From contig NZ_CP004393.1 of the NCBI RefSeq assembly GCF_000819565.1, positions 1,612,001 through 1,676,000 on the forward strand: a stretch of 64,000 nt of DNA. The letters run 5' to 3'. Of this stretch, positions 33,973-42,637 are shown piece by piece. Source of the stretch: Celeribacter indicus (GTDB taxonomy: Bacteria > Pseudomonadota > Alphaproteobacteria > Rhodobacterales > Rhodobacteraceae). How positions within the stretch are numbered: the stretch's first letter is position 1; each line of letters opens with the position of its first letter. The notes beneath the pieces were generated by a model. That model saw nothing but the letters and a program-made list of their open reading frames with translations, made no database searches and was not told the origin of the DNA. A program made the position numbers and the translations under genes.

Positions 33973-35277
33973 TTATTCGCCGAACACCCGCCTGAAGATC
34001 GTGTCCACATGTTTCGTGTGGTAGCCGAGATCGAATTTCTCGTTGATCTCCGCCTCGGAGAGCGCGCGGCGCACATCCGCGTCGGCCAGCAATTCCTCGC
34101 GGAAATCCTTGCCCTCTTCCCAGACCTTCATCGCATTGCGCTGCACCAGCCGATAGGCGTCCTCACGCGACACGCCGGCCTGCGTCAGGGCCAGCAGCAC
34201 CCGCTGGGACATCACCAGGCCCTTGAACTTGTTCATGTTCTTCAGCATGTTTTCGGGATAGACCACGAGTTTCTCGATCACGCCCGCCAGACGGTTCAGC
34301 GCGAAATCGAGCGTCACGGTGGTGTCCGGGCCGATGCCGCGTTCGACCGAGCTGTGGGAGATGTCGCGCTCGTGCCAGAGCGCCACGTTCTCCATCGCCG
34401 GCACCACGGCCATGCGCACGAGACGGGCGAGCCCGGTCAGGTTCTCGGTCAGCACCGGGTTGCGCTTGTGCGGCATGGCGGAACTGCCCTTCTGGCCCTT
34501 CGAGAAGAATTCCTCGGCCTCGAGCACCTCGGTGCGCTGCATGTGGCGGATCTCGATGGCGATGTTCTCGATGCTCGACGCGATCACGCCCAGCGTGGCG
34601 AAGAACATCGCGTGGCGGTCGCGCGGGATGACCTGCGTGCTGATCGGCTCGGGGCGCAGGTCCATCTTCTCGCAGACATGTTCCTCGACCGCCGGGTCGA
34701 TATTGGCAAACGTGCCGACCGCGCCGGAGATCGCGCCCGTCGCCACCTCCGCGCGGGCGGCTTCGAGCCGTGCCTTGCCGCGGGCCAACTCGGCGTAGAA
34801 GCGCGCGAAGGTCAGGCCCATCGTGGTCGGCTCGGCATGGATGCCGTGCGAGCGGCCGATGCGCACCGTGTCCTTGTGCTCGTAGGCGCGCGTCTTCAGC
34901 GCGGCGAGAACCTTGTCCATGTCGGCCAGAAGGATGTCGGCGGCGCGCACGAGCTGCACGTTGAACGTGGTGTCCAGGACATCCGAGCTGGTCATGCCCT
35001 GATGGACGAACCGCGCCTCCTCCGCGCCGACATGTTCGGCCAGATGGGTGAGGAAGGCGATCACGTCATGTTTCGTCACCGCCTCGATCTCGTCGATCCG
35101 CGCCACGTCGAATTCGACATCCTTCGCCTTCCACACCGCATCCGCGTTTTCCTGCGGGATCACGCCCAGCTTCGCCTGGGCGTCGCAGGCATGGGCCTCG
35201 ATCTCATACCAGATCCGGAATTTCGTGGCGGGTTCCCAGATGTCGACCATCTCTTTGCGGGCGTAGCGGGGGATCAT
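33973..35277 (-). CDS. purB: Adenylosuccinate lyase
   Basis: Cleaves SAICAR and adenylosuccinate in purine synthesis. 434 residues. The fumarase-superfamily signature GSSAMPHKRNPVL is intact, with TSSDVLDTTFNVQL (substrate loop) and RIGRSHGIHAEPTT (catalytic His region). The start chosen is the ATG at 35277, 7-8 nt after AAAGG, giving MIPRYARKEMVDIW; a codon 15 bp upstream is in frame but unsupported. Confidence 0.96.
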   Translation of the reverse strand: MIPRYARKEMVDIWEPATKFRIWYEIEAHACDAQAKLGVIPQENADAVWKAKDVEFDVARIDEIEAVTKHDVIAFLTHLAEHVGAEEARFVHQGMTSSDVLDTTFNVQLVRAADILLADMDKVLAALKTRAYEHKDTVRIGRSHGIHAEPTTMGLTFARFYAELARGKARLEAARAEVATGAISGAVGTFANIDPAVEEHVCEKMDLRPEPISTQVIPRDRHAMFFATLGVIASSIENIAIEIRHMQRTEVLEAEEFFSKGQKGSSAMPHKRNPVLTENLTGLARLVRMAVVPAMENVALWHERDISHSSVERGIGPDTTVTLDFALNRLAGVIEKLVVYPENMLKNMNKFKGLVMSQRVLLALTQAGVSREDAYRLVQRNAMKVWEEGKDFREELLADADVRRALSEAEINEKFDLGYHTKHVDTIFRRVFGE

Positions 35278-35451
35278 CGGCGGACCTTTCAAAACGGAAA
35301 CATGTCGCGCGCCTCATACGCGCTGGGCGACGCCAGAGCAAGCCCGGCACGACCGGAACCGGGGGCCACACCGGGCGGAAACCCGTTTCTCCGACGGGGC
35401 GGCTGTGCTAATCTCGGAGCTTTGAGAGGCTGGCTCTCCGGGAGGACCGCC

Positions 35452-35925
35452 ATGTTCGATTTCGCCGATCCGGTCCTCGTGGCACTGGCGAGGGATCTCC
35501 ATGCCGCGCTGTCCCCCGCGGGGGTGGTGATCGTGCGCGCGCGGCCGGACGTCATCGAGGTTCTCGCGAGCACGGGAAACCCGCTCGGATGGAGTTTCGG
35601 CGAGCAGGTGGCGCCCGGCGACACGATCAGCCATCATGTCGTCGAGATGGACCGCGAACTGATCATCGACGATGCCTTCGCCCATCCGCTCGTGCGCGAC
35701 AGCGTGTCGGTGACCGGGTGCGGGGTCGCCTCCTATGTCGGGATGCCCTATCATGCGGAGGGGCGCGTGATCGGCGTCCTGGCCCTGGTCGACATCCATG
35801 CCCGCGTCTGGGAAGACTGGGAGATCGACACGATGCGCGCGGCCGCCCGCCGTCTCGACGAGATGGCGGAGACACGGGCCGCTCCCGCCCGCGGCACAGG
35901 GACGGGGCCGGGCGGGACGGAATAG
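35452..35925 (+). CDS. GAF-domain protein
   Basis: 157 residues that are almost entirely one GAF domain: PGDTISHHVVEMDRELIIDD, CGVASYVGMPYHAEGRVIGVL and a closing helix WEIDTMRAAARRL. No output domain is attached. Such stand-alone GAF proteins may bind a small ligand or act as sensors or methionine sulfoxide reductases of the fRMsr type, but the fRMsr cysteine triad is not evident. GGGAGG precedes the ATG. DUF6314 follows after 22 bp. Confidence 0.75.
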   Translation: MFDFADPVLVALARDLHAALSPAGVVIVRARPDVIEVLASTGNPLGWSFGEQVAPGDTISHHVVEMDRELIIDDAFAHPLVRDSVSVTGCGVASYVGMPYHAEGRVIGVLALVDIHARVWEDWEIDTMRAAARRLDEMAETRAAPARGTGTGPGGTE

Positions 35926-35947
35926 GGCAGACAGGACAAGGGATGCG

Positions 35948-36373
35948 ATGCCACGCGGCTTGACGGATTTCGGCGGGATCTGGCGCCTCGAGCGCGAGAT
36001 CGAGGACCACCTGGGCGGAGGACGCGCGCGGATGTACGGCACCTGCGCCTTTCGCCCCGACGGCACGGGGCTCGACGTCGAGGAGCGCGGCCTCCTGCAC
36101 ATGCCGGACGCGGCGCGTCCCTTCGAGGCGGCGCGGCGGTATCTCTGGCGCGAAGAGGGGCGGCGGATCGACGTGTTCTTCGCGGACGGGGGCTATTTCC
36201 ACAGCTTCGCGCCGGAGGAGGCGCAGCCGGAGGCGGGGCATGACTGCGCGCCCGACCGCTATGACGTGCGCTACGACTTCTCGCTCTGGCCCGACTGGCA
36301 CGCGCGCTGGCGGGTGCGGGGCCCGCGCAAGGACTATCTCAGCGTGACGCGGTTCAGCCGCGAGGGGGCCTGA
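35948..36373 (+). CDS. DUF6314 family protein
   Basis: 141 residues of a small Rhodobacterales/actinobacterial family without known function. The conserved pattern is DFGGIWRLEREIEDHLGG at the N-terminus, FRPDGTGLDVEERG, YLWREEGRRIDVFFADG, and YDVRYDFSLWPDWHARWRV followed by GPRKDYLS. It looks like a small beta-barrel with a conserved His/Asp/Tyr cluster near HDCAPDRYDVRY. Downstream of the GAF gene on the same strand, probably one operon. Confidence 0.7.
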   Translation: MPRGLTDFGGIWRLEREIEDHLGGGRARMYGTCAFRPDGTGLDVEERGLLHMPDAARPFEAARRYLWREEGRRIDVFFADGGYFHSFAPEEAQPEAGHDCAPDRYDVRYDFSLWPDWHARWRVRGPRKDYLSVTRFSREGA

Positions 36374-36466
36374 CCCGGCGGAAGCCTGTCGCCGCCCGTG
36401 CCGCCGTCGGGGGAGAGGCCCTGGCGCCGGCCGCTCCCCTCCCGCGCCGTAACCTGCCGCGACAGC

Positions 36467-36492
36467 AAAAAGGGCCCCCGAGGGAGCCCTTT
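36467..36492 (-). terminator. glnA terminator
   Basis: On the minus strand AAAGGGCTCC and GGGGCCCTTT form a near-perfect stem with a CTCG loop followed by a T run, 26 bp past the glnA stop. It may also stop transcription coming from DUF6314. Confidence 0.75.
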
Positions 36493-36517
36493 CGCAAGGT
36501 CGTCGCACCGTTGCGGA

Positions 36518-37924
36518 TCAGCAGGAGTAGTAGAGCTTGAACTCGACCGGGTGCGGGGTGTGCTCGTAGGCATAGACCTCTTCCCACTTGAGATCCATGT
36601 AACCCTCGATCTGGTCCTTCGTGAACACGTCACCGGCGGTGAGGAAGTCCATGTCCTTCTCGAGCTCTTCGAGAGCTTCACGCAGCGAGGCGCAGACGGT
36701 CGGGATCTGGGCGAGCTCTTCCGGCGGCAGGTCGTAGAGATCCTTGTCGGACGAGGGGCCCGGATCGATCTTGTTCCTGATGCCGTCGAGACCGGCCATC
36801 AGCAGCGCTGCGAAGCAGAGGTAGGGGTTCGCGGACGGGTCCGGGAAGCGGGCCTCGACGCGTTTCGCCTTCGGCGATTCCGCCCACGGGATACGCACGC
36901 AGCCGGAGCGGTTGCGGGCGGAATAGGCGCGCAGCACCGGCGCCTCGAAGCCGGGGATCAGCCGCTTGTAGGAGTTGGTCGAGGGGTTGGTGAAGGCATT
37001 GAGCGCCTTGGCGTGCTTCAGGATGCCGCCGATGAACCACAGCGCCTCGTCGGACAGGTCGGCGTATTTGTCGCCGGCGAAGAGCGGCTTGCCCTCCTTC
37101 CAGATCGACATGTTCACATGCATCCCGGTGCCGTTGTCGCCCGCGATCGGCTTCGGCATGAAGGTCGCGGACTTGCCATAGGCCTGGGCGACGTTGTGGA
37201 TGACGTATTTGTATTTCTGAAGCTCGTCGGCCTGCTTGGTCAGCGTGCCGAAGATCAGGCCCAGCTCGTGCTGGCAGGAGGCGACCTCGTGATGGTGCTT
37301 GTCCACCTTCATGCCCATGTTGGCCATGGTGGAGAGCATCTCGCCGCGGATGTCCTGGCCGTCGTCGATCGGGTTCACGGGGAAATAGCCGCCCTTGATG
37401 CCGGGACGGTGGCCGGTGTTGCCCATCTCGTATTCGGTGTCCGAGTTCCAGGCCGCGTCGAGCGCGTCCACCTCATAGGACACCTTGTTCATCGAGACGG
37501 AGAAGCGGACGTCGTCGAACAGGAAGAATTCGGCTTCCGGGCCGCAGTAGAACGCATCGCCGATGCCGGAGGACTTCAGATAGGCCTCGGCCTTCTGCGC
37601 GGTGCCGCGCGGGTCGCGGTCATAGGCCTCGCCGGTGTCGGGCTCGACCACGGTGCAATGCACGCAGAGGGTCTTTTCGGCATAGAAGGGGTCGATATAG
37701 ACGCTGTCCGGGTCCGGGATCAGTTTCATGTCGGACTGGTCGATGGATTTCCAGCCGGCGATGGACGAGCCGTCGAACATGAAGCCTTCCTCGAAGAAGT
37801 CTTCATCCACTTCGGTGTGGCGCAGCGTCACGTGCTGCAACTTACCGCGCGGGTCGGTAAAGCGGACGTCGACGTACTGGACATCTTCGTCTTTCATGGT
37901 CTTGAGAACGTCTTGGATGCTCAT
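36518..37924 (-). CDS. glnA: Glutamine synthetase, type I
   Basis: Makes glutamine from glutamate, ammonia and ATP; central to nitrogen assimilation. 468 residues, GSI-beta type. Seen: [19 protein letters not shown], the ATP site [37 protein letters not shown], and the adenylylation site Tyr397 in [10 protein letters not shown], so activity is likely controlled by GlnE. It follows glnB by 78 bp in the conserved glnBA order. Confidence 0.97.
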   Translation of the reverse strand: MSIQDVLKTMKDEDVQYVDVRFTDPRGKLQHVTLRHTEVDEDFFEEGFMFDGSSIAGWKSIDQSDMKLIPDPDSVYIDPFYAEKTLCVHCTVVEPDTGEAYDRDPRGTAQKAEAYLKSSGIGDAFYCGPEAEFFLFDDVRFSVSMNKVSYEVDALDAAWNSDTEYEMGNTGHRPGIKGGYFPVNPIDDGQDIRGEMLSTMANMGMKVDKHHHEVASCQHELGLIFGTLTKQADELQKYKYVIHNVAQAYGKSATFMPKPIAGDNGTGMHVNMSIWKEGKPLFAGDKYADLSDEALWFIGGILKHAKALNAFTNPSTNSYKRLIPGFEAPVLRAYSARNRSGCVRIPWAESPKAKRVEARFPDPSANPYLCFAALLMAGLDGIRNKIDPGPSSDKDLYDLPPEELAQIPTVCASLREALEELEKDMDFLTAGDVFTKDQIEGYMDLKWEEVYAYEHTPHPVEFKLYYSC

Positions 37925-38002
37925 TTCTGACCTGGTCCCTTTGATTTAAGTGTTTTGATTTCGGCGCGGGCGGCAGCGGTTTCCCGGATCCCGCGCCGTC
38001 CC

Positions 38003-38404
<402 letters not shown>

Positions 38405-38513
38405 TCAGCTAGGCTGGCGCAGCCGGAAACGCTCACGGGATTCGCATCGATGTGATTATAATTTGTGCATAGTGGCGTGATAAGGGGCGAAATGAAAACT
38501 TTAGAGGCAAGAC

Positions 38514-40139
38514 ATGGCAGAATTGCTGACCAGCGCCCAAATGCGCGCCATCGAAGGCGCCGTGATCGACCGCGGAGCGGTCACCGGGCTCGACCTGATG
38601 GAGCGCGCAGGACAGGGCGTCGTTGACGCGGTTTTCGAGGAATGGCCCGAACTTGCCCGCTCTTCTCATAGGGCGACTGTCCTCTGCGGTCCCGGCAACA
38701 ACGGCGGCGACGGCTTTGTCATCGCGCGTTTGCTGAAACAACGCGGCTGGGAGGTGGAGGTGTTTCTCTATGGCGATCCGGCAAAGCTCCCGCCGGATGC
38801 GACGGTGAATTACGGGCGCTGGGCGGAGTTGGGCTCCGTAAGCGAGCTTCGAAAGACCGGCGCCTGGGTCGAGCCCCTCCTTCAGGCGGATCTCTGCGTG
38901 GATGCCCTGTTCGGCACCGGGCTCACACGGCCTTTCGACGACGACCATGCCGAGGCGCTCGGCGCCTATGTGCTGGAGGCATACAACAACATATTCTCAG
39001 GGGCGCGCGCCCCCTATATCGACAGGATCGTCGCCGTCGATGTGCCGAGCGGCCTTTGTGCCGACAGCGGCCGGGTTCTCTCGGCCCAGGGCGCGGAGGA
39101 GACCGACCCCACGAAACGCAGCGGCGTTTGTTTCGGCGCCGATCTCACCGTGACCTTCCACCGCGCCAAGCTCGGGCAGTATCTGGGGGAGGGGCCGGAG
39201 CTATGTGGCAAGCTCGTCGTGGCCGATATCGGTCTGTGGGGCGGCGTCACGGGCGCGCCGCCCGTTCGGCAGGTCGATGCCGCCGTCCTGAGGGGGCACG
39301 GGCTGCGCCCCGACGTCGGAAAACGCGCAGATCAACACAAATATTCCCACGGCCACGCCCTGATCCTCTCCGGTCTTTCCGGCAAAACCGGCGCCGCCCG
39401 TCTCGCGGCCCGCGCGGCTCTGCGCGTCGGCGCGGGACTCGTCACCCTCGGCACACCGCATGCGGCCGTCACCGAGGTCGCCGCCCAGCTCACCGCCATC
39501 ATGCTCCGGGAAATCGACACGCCGGAAACCCTTACCCGCGTGCTCGCCGACCAACGCCTCACCGCGCTCTGCCTCGGCCCCGGTTTCGGCATCGACCGCG
39601 CGCGGGAATTCCTGCCCTGTGTGCTCGCCGCCCATCGCGCCACGGTGCTCGACGCCGACGCGCTCACGGCACTCGCGGAAGGCGAAACCGCCTTTGCCGC
39701 CCTTCATGACAGATGCGTGCTCACCCCCCATGCGGGCGAATTCGAGCGCCTGTTCCCCGACATCGCCGCCAGGCTCGCAGAGCCGCCAACCAAAGGCCCG
39801 GCCTATAGCAAGGTGGACGCCACGCGCGACGCCGCCAGACGTGCGGGCTGTCCGGTGCTGTTCAAGGGCTCCGATACGGTCATTGCCTCACCCGATGGCC
39901 GCTGCTCCGTCAACGCCGCTGTTTATGACCGCGCCGCGCCCTGGCTCGCCACGGCGGGCACGGGCGATGTGCTCGCGGGGCTGATCGCGGGCCTCCTCGC
40001 ACGCGGCTTCGCCCCGGATCACGCCGCCGAAACCGCCGCCTGGCTCCATGTCGAAGCCGCCTACAGCTTCGGCCCCGGCCTGATCGCCGAAGACCTGCCC
40101 GAGGAATTGCCGACCGTCTTCCGCACCCTCGGCCTCTGA
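38514..40139 (+). CDS. nnr: Bifunctional NAD(P)H-hydrate repair enzyme (epimerase and ADP-dependent dehydratase)
   Basis: Repairs hydrated NADH and NADPH. 541 residues: an N-terminal YjeF-N epimerase domain (about 1-225, with CGPGNNGGDGFVIARLLK and AVDVPSGLCADSG) and a C-terminal ribokinase-like dehydratase domain (about 250-535, with HALILSGLSGKTGAARLAAR, LTPHAGEFERLFP and the catalytic TAGTGDVLAGLIAGLLARG). Slightly longer than E. coli Nnr because of an insertion near residue 155. Divergent from glnB. Confidence 0.93.
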   Translation: MAELLTSAQMRAIEGAVIDRGAVTGLDLMERAGQGVVDAVFEEWPELARSSHRATVLCGPGNNGGDGFVIARLLKQRGWEVEVFLYGDPAKLPPDATVNYGRWAELGSVSELRKTGAWVEPLLQADLCVDALFGTGLTRPFDDDHAEALGAYVLEAYNNIFSGARAPYIDRIVAVDVPSGLCADSGRVLSAQGAEETDPTKRSGVCFGADLTVTFHRAKLGQYLGEGPELCGKLVVADIGLWGGVTGAPPVRQVDAAVLRGHGLRPDVGKRADQHKYSHGHALILSGLSGKTGAARLAARAALRVGAGLVTLGTPHAAVTEVAAQLTAIMLREIDTPETLTRVLADQRLTALCLGPGFGIDRAREFLPCVLAAHRATVLDADALTALAEGETAFAALHDRCVLTPHAGEFERLFPDIAARLAEPPTKGPAYSKVDATRDAARRAGCPVLFKGSDTVIASPDGRCSVNAAVYDRAAPWLATAGTGDVLAGLIAGLLARGFAPDHAAETAAWLHVEAAYSFGPGLIAEDLPEELPTVFRTLGL

Positions 40140-40306
40140 CCCTCCGCCACAGGCTTTTTGCTGCCCCAAATACTCGAAAACACAGTCCCGCCCGGCGCCC
40201 CGCGCGTGGCCTCCCACCCGCCTGGCCACGCCCGGCGCCTGCACGCCCCTTTCTCGGGCCGGCTTCGCGCGCATTTTCACGCATCACCCTCGCAAAAGGC
40301 GGCCGC

Positions 40307-40627
40307 TCACGCGGCAAAGGGCAGGCCGCTGTCGCTCATCACCTGGATGCCGCCCGCATAGACGACCTCCGCGCGGTCGAAAACGAGCCTGAACCGCCCC
40401 GGCGCGGGCGTGTCGATGTCGCGCAGCACGCGCAACCCGCCGCGGGTGACCACGCGATCCCCCGGTTCGAGATATTCGACCGGAAGGCAGCCCTCCGCGG
40501 TCATCACCTCGGTCCCGACGGGCAGGCCGCCGGTGAAATTCGCAAGGATATCCTGCACGGAAAACGCCGCCGGCGCCCTGCGCCCGCACCTCGTCGCCTT
40601 CCCGTGCCCGCTGCCGTTCTCGGTCAT
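40307..40627 (-). CDS. Short Hint-domain protein
   Basis: 106 residues. Residues 34-100 form a Hedgehog/intein-like (Hint) domain start: LPVGTEVMTAEGCLPVEYLEPGDRVVTRGG (shown without its flanks) followed by LRVLRDIDTP and RAEVVYAGGIQVM. The usual nucleophilic cysteine at the domain start is not present, so self-splicing or cleavage is not expected. Small Hint proteins are frequent in Rhodobacteraceae and have no assigned role. AGAGG lies 8 nt before the ATG. It sits beside tRNA-Leu in opposite orientation. Confidence 0.65.
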   Translation of the reverse strand: MTENGSGHGKATRCGRRAPAAFSVQDILANFTGGLPVGTEVMTAEGCLPVEYLEPGDRVVTRGGLRVLRDIDTPAPGRFRLVFDRAEVVYAGGIQVMSDSGLPFAA

Positions 40628-40760
40628 GTCGGGGCCTCTGACTGTCTGCCTCAGTATTTTCGGCAGAATATGGCAAGATCGGGTTAACGCGTAGGATTTT
40701 TTGTGACCGACACTTTCCGTCTGGCACAGGCGTTGCCCGTTTGCTATCCACGGACCCGAT

Positions 40761-40845
40761 GCGGGTGTGGCGAAACTGGTAGACGCACCAGATTTAGGTT
40801 CTGGCGCCGCAAGGCGTGGGGGTTCAAGTCCCTCCACCCGCACCA
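40761..40845 (+). tRNA. tRNA-Leu (anticodon UAG)
   Basis: An 85-nt gene with encoded CCA. Acceptor GCGGGTG pairs with CACCCGC; the anticodon arm CCAGA-TTTAGGT-TCTGG has TAG in the loop; a long variable arm typical of leucine tRNAs (GCGCCGCAAGGCGT) and the T arm GGGGGTTCAAGTCCCTC are present. Integrase remains start 74 bp past its 3' end, so it is a likely attachment site. Confidence 0.97.
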
Positions 40846-40918
40846 CTTTGACCTTAAAGGAAAAATCGCCATCGCGGCGCCGGCTCTGGACGGAGGTTCG
40901 GCTGCGTTTAGCACTTTG

Positions 40919-41143
40919 TTAGCACTTTCCCGTTATGTTTTTGGTCTGTTCCCGAGCCATCTGCGCCCTCCTGGACGCCGCGTTCTGGCTGGCATGCGCA
41001 GTATATTTCTGCCCCATTGCAAGCGTTTTGCGTCCTGTGACGGATTGGATGTCGCGTCTGTCGAGGCCGGCATCCGCCAGCTGCGTGGCGGCGGTGTAAC
41101 GCCACCCATGGGGAACAGACGGTTTCGCCGGGAGGAAACCGTT
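40919..41143 (-). pseudogene. C-terminal remnant of a tyrosine recombinase (integrase)
   Basis: A frame closed by stop codons at both ends translates to about 74 residues matching the end of a phage/island integrase: the HxxR motif in PHGWRYTAATQLADAG, then IQSVTGRKTLAMGQKYTAHA with the nucleophilic Tyr, and a basic tail. The second conserved His (normally TGHKTLAM) is Arg here, and everything upstream of the HxxR box is lost. It lies directly downstream of tRNA-Leu, as an island integrase would. Confidence 0.8.
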
Positions 41144-41281
41144 TCAGCGAGCCGGCGGGCAAGTTCAGCGGCATCCATCTCGCCGCTCCATCAGATCGTT
41201 TGCGATCTTGAGAAGCACGTCTTTACTGGGGGCGAGAAGCGCGTGTGCTCGCCGCGCCGCCTCGTTCTTCAGGAAGATTCG

Positions 41282-41746
41282 ATGGCGATCGGTGCTTCCG
41301 AGGCCGTGCCGTTCTGGACGGAGTTTCTGCGAGATCTCGTTCGCCGTGGCCTCTCTGGCGTAAAACTGGTGATCGAGGGCATCAAAGCAGCCACGGCGCG
41401 GGTGCTGTCCCCCACCTGGCGGCGCTGTCGGGTGCATTTCCAGCGCAATGCTCTGGCCCATGCGGGCAAGAGCAGCCGGAGAGTGGTCTCGGCCTTCATC
41501 GCCACGGTCTTTGCCCAGCCGGACTACGCCGCGGCAAAGACCCAGTGGCGGCTGGTCGCGGACGGCGCGCAGATGTCGTCGGCATCTTCCCCAACGAGGC
41601 CCTCGATCCGCGGATTGATGGGCGCGATCCTGATGGAGCAGATTGAGGAATGGACCGTCCGGCGCGGTCGTTACATGATGCTGGAAACGCTCGCGCGGGG
41701 CTGCGATGATGTCATGGTCAGCCTGACTGCTGCGCAGCGCGACTGA
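41282..41746 (+). pseudogene. IS256-family transposase remnant
   Basis: Recognisable pieces of an IS256 (Mutator-type) transposase: EAVPFWTEFLRDLVRRGL, RCRVHFQRNALAHAGKS, VVSAFIATVFAQPD, then VVGIFPNEA in another frame, and GAILMEQIEEW...RYMMLETLA back in the first. The four residues carrying the second catalytic Asp (SDAH between KLVI and EGIKAA) are deleted, and a larger deletion removes the region with the catalytic Glu. Not functional; terminal inverted repeats were not found. Confidence 0.8.
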
Positions 41747-41826
41747 CCACCTCAGCCTGCATCAGAGCTTCATATGTTTCATGGCGGCGAATGGAATGCC
41801 CCACATCAATCCCTGGGATCCACGAC

Positions 41827-42255
41827 CTAAATCGCGACGGCAGCAAGAAAGGCGTCGATCCCCGCCTGCGCAACCGCCCGGTCCTGATCGGGCGTGCCCG
41901 ACGACACACCGATGCCTCCGATGACCTCTTCCTCGAAGATGACCGGAAGTCCGCCGCCGACGACCATGAGGCGCCCGCCGATGGCGGCAGCAATTCCATA
42001 GGCAGGGGCGCCGGGCTGGCTGGCCGTCCCGTACTCATGGGTCGCCTTCTTCGCGCCGGACGCTGTGAAGCTCTTGTCGATCGCGATCGTGATCGACGTG
42101 ACCTTGCCGCCGTCCATCCGTTCAAAGGCAACGAGATTGCCACCTTCGTCGGTGATCGCGATACACATCGGAACTCCGATTTCGGCGGCCTTTTGGCGCG
42201 CACCTGCAATGAGCGTGCGGGCGTCCTGAATGTCGAGGCTTTTGATCGTGCGCAT
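41827..42255 (-). CDS. GlcG/HbpS-family heme-binding-like protein
   Basis: 142 residues, apparently intact, of the GlcG/HbpS (DUF336) family. Family segments: IGVPMCIAITDEGGNLVAF, a Ser/Thr-rich strand, THEYGTASQPGAPAYGI and the glycine-rich IGGRLMVVGGGLPV followed by GGIGVSSGTPDQD. Members lie in glycolate (glc) and other catabolic operons and have been linked to heme binding, but their role is unsettled. AGGA lies 7 nt before the ATG. On the same strand, 36 bp upstream, is the stop of a malate synthase G fragment, i.e. a glcB-glcG order. Confidence 0.8.
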   Translation of the reverse strand: MRTIKSLDIQDARTLIAGARQKAAEIGVPMCIAITDEGGNLVAFERMDGGKVTSITIAIDKSFTASGAKKATHEYGTASQPGAPAYGIAAAIGGRLMVVGGGLPVIFEEEVIGGIGVSSGTPDQDRAVAQAGIDAFLAAVAI

Positions 42256-42291
42256 GTCGGATCCTTTTCCTGATATTGGTCTGCCCGCCGT

Positions 42292-42384
42292 CACGCGGCA
42301 TGTTTCACGCGGCGCCGCGCCGCGTGGAGCAGGGGTTCGGTGTAGCCCGACGGCTGGTGGAAAAACCAGGCCGGGCCAGAAAAC
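42292..42384 (-). pseudogene. glcB: Malate synthase G C-terminal fragment
   Basis: The last 25-30 codons of malate synthase G: AWFFHQPSGYTEPLLHAARR plus a basic tail and a stop. E. coli GlcB ends in the closely similar QPNGYTEPLLHAWR segment. The remaining 700 or so codons are absent; the sequence switches at about 42375-42385 to a DhaL fragment on the other strand. Confidence 0.75.
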
Positions 42385-42637
42385 CATACTGGATTCGCTT
42401 GCTCCCGCACTGGAAACCCTCAAATCCAGTGCCGAATGCACCGACGTCGCGTCTGCCGCCCGGAATGCGGCTGAAGCGGCCAAGAAGGGAGCTGACGCCA
42501 CGGTTTCGCTGACCTCGTCGGTCGGGCGGGCGCGCTGGTTCCAGGATCGCAGCGTCGGAACCATGGATCCCGGTGCCTGGTCCGGCTACCTGATCATTCG
42601 GACGCTTGGCGAGCATTTGGCGGGAGAGGCGACGTGA
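42374..42637 (+). pseudogene. Dihydroxyacetone kinase subunit DhaL, C-terminal fragment
   Basis: About 88 codons of the nucleotide-binding DhaL/Dak2 domain: RPGQKTILDSLAPALETL, AEAAKKGADATVSLTS and GRARWFQDRSVGTMDPGA. The N-terminal half with the GDGDTG metal/ATP site is missing. Its stop overlaps the GTG start of the next (also truncated) gene, so the two were once neighbours in one operon. Confidence 0.7.

Noticed and set aside
33900..33975. Terminator for purB
   Set aside because: A GGCCG / CGGCC hairpin exists, but its T run is on the plus strand, the wrong side for the minus-strand purB; not called.
40703..41280. Long plus-strand frame running through tRNA-Leu
   Set aside because: It crosses the tRNA gene and the antisense integrase remnant; only its distal part (IS256 remnant) is meaningful.
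42230..42373. Reading the plus-strand frame from 42230 as one complete protein with the DhaL part
   Set aside because: The first 48 codons are antisense to the glcG-like start and the malate synthase tail and resemble nothing; only the part from about 42374 matches DhaL.
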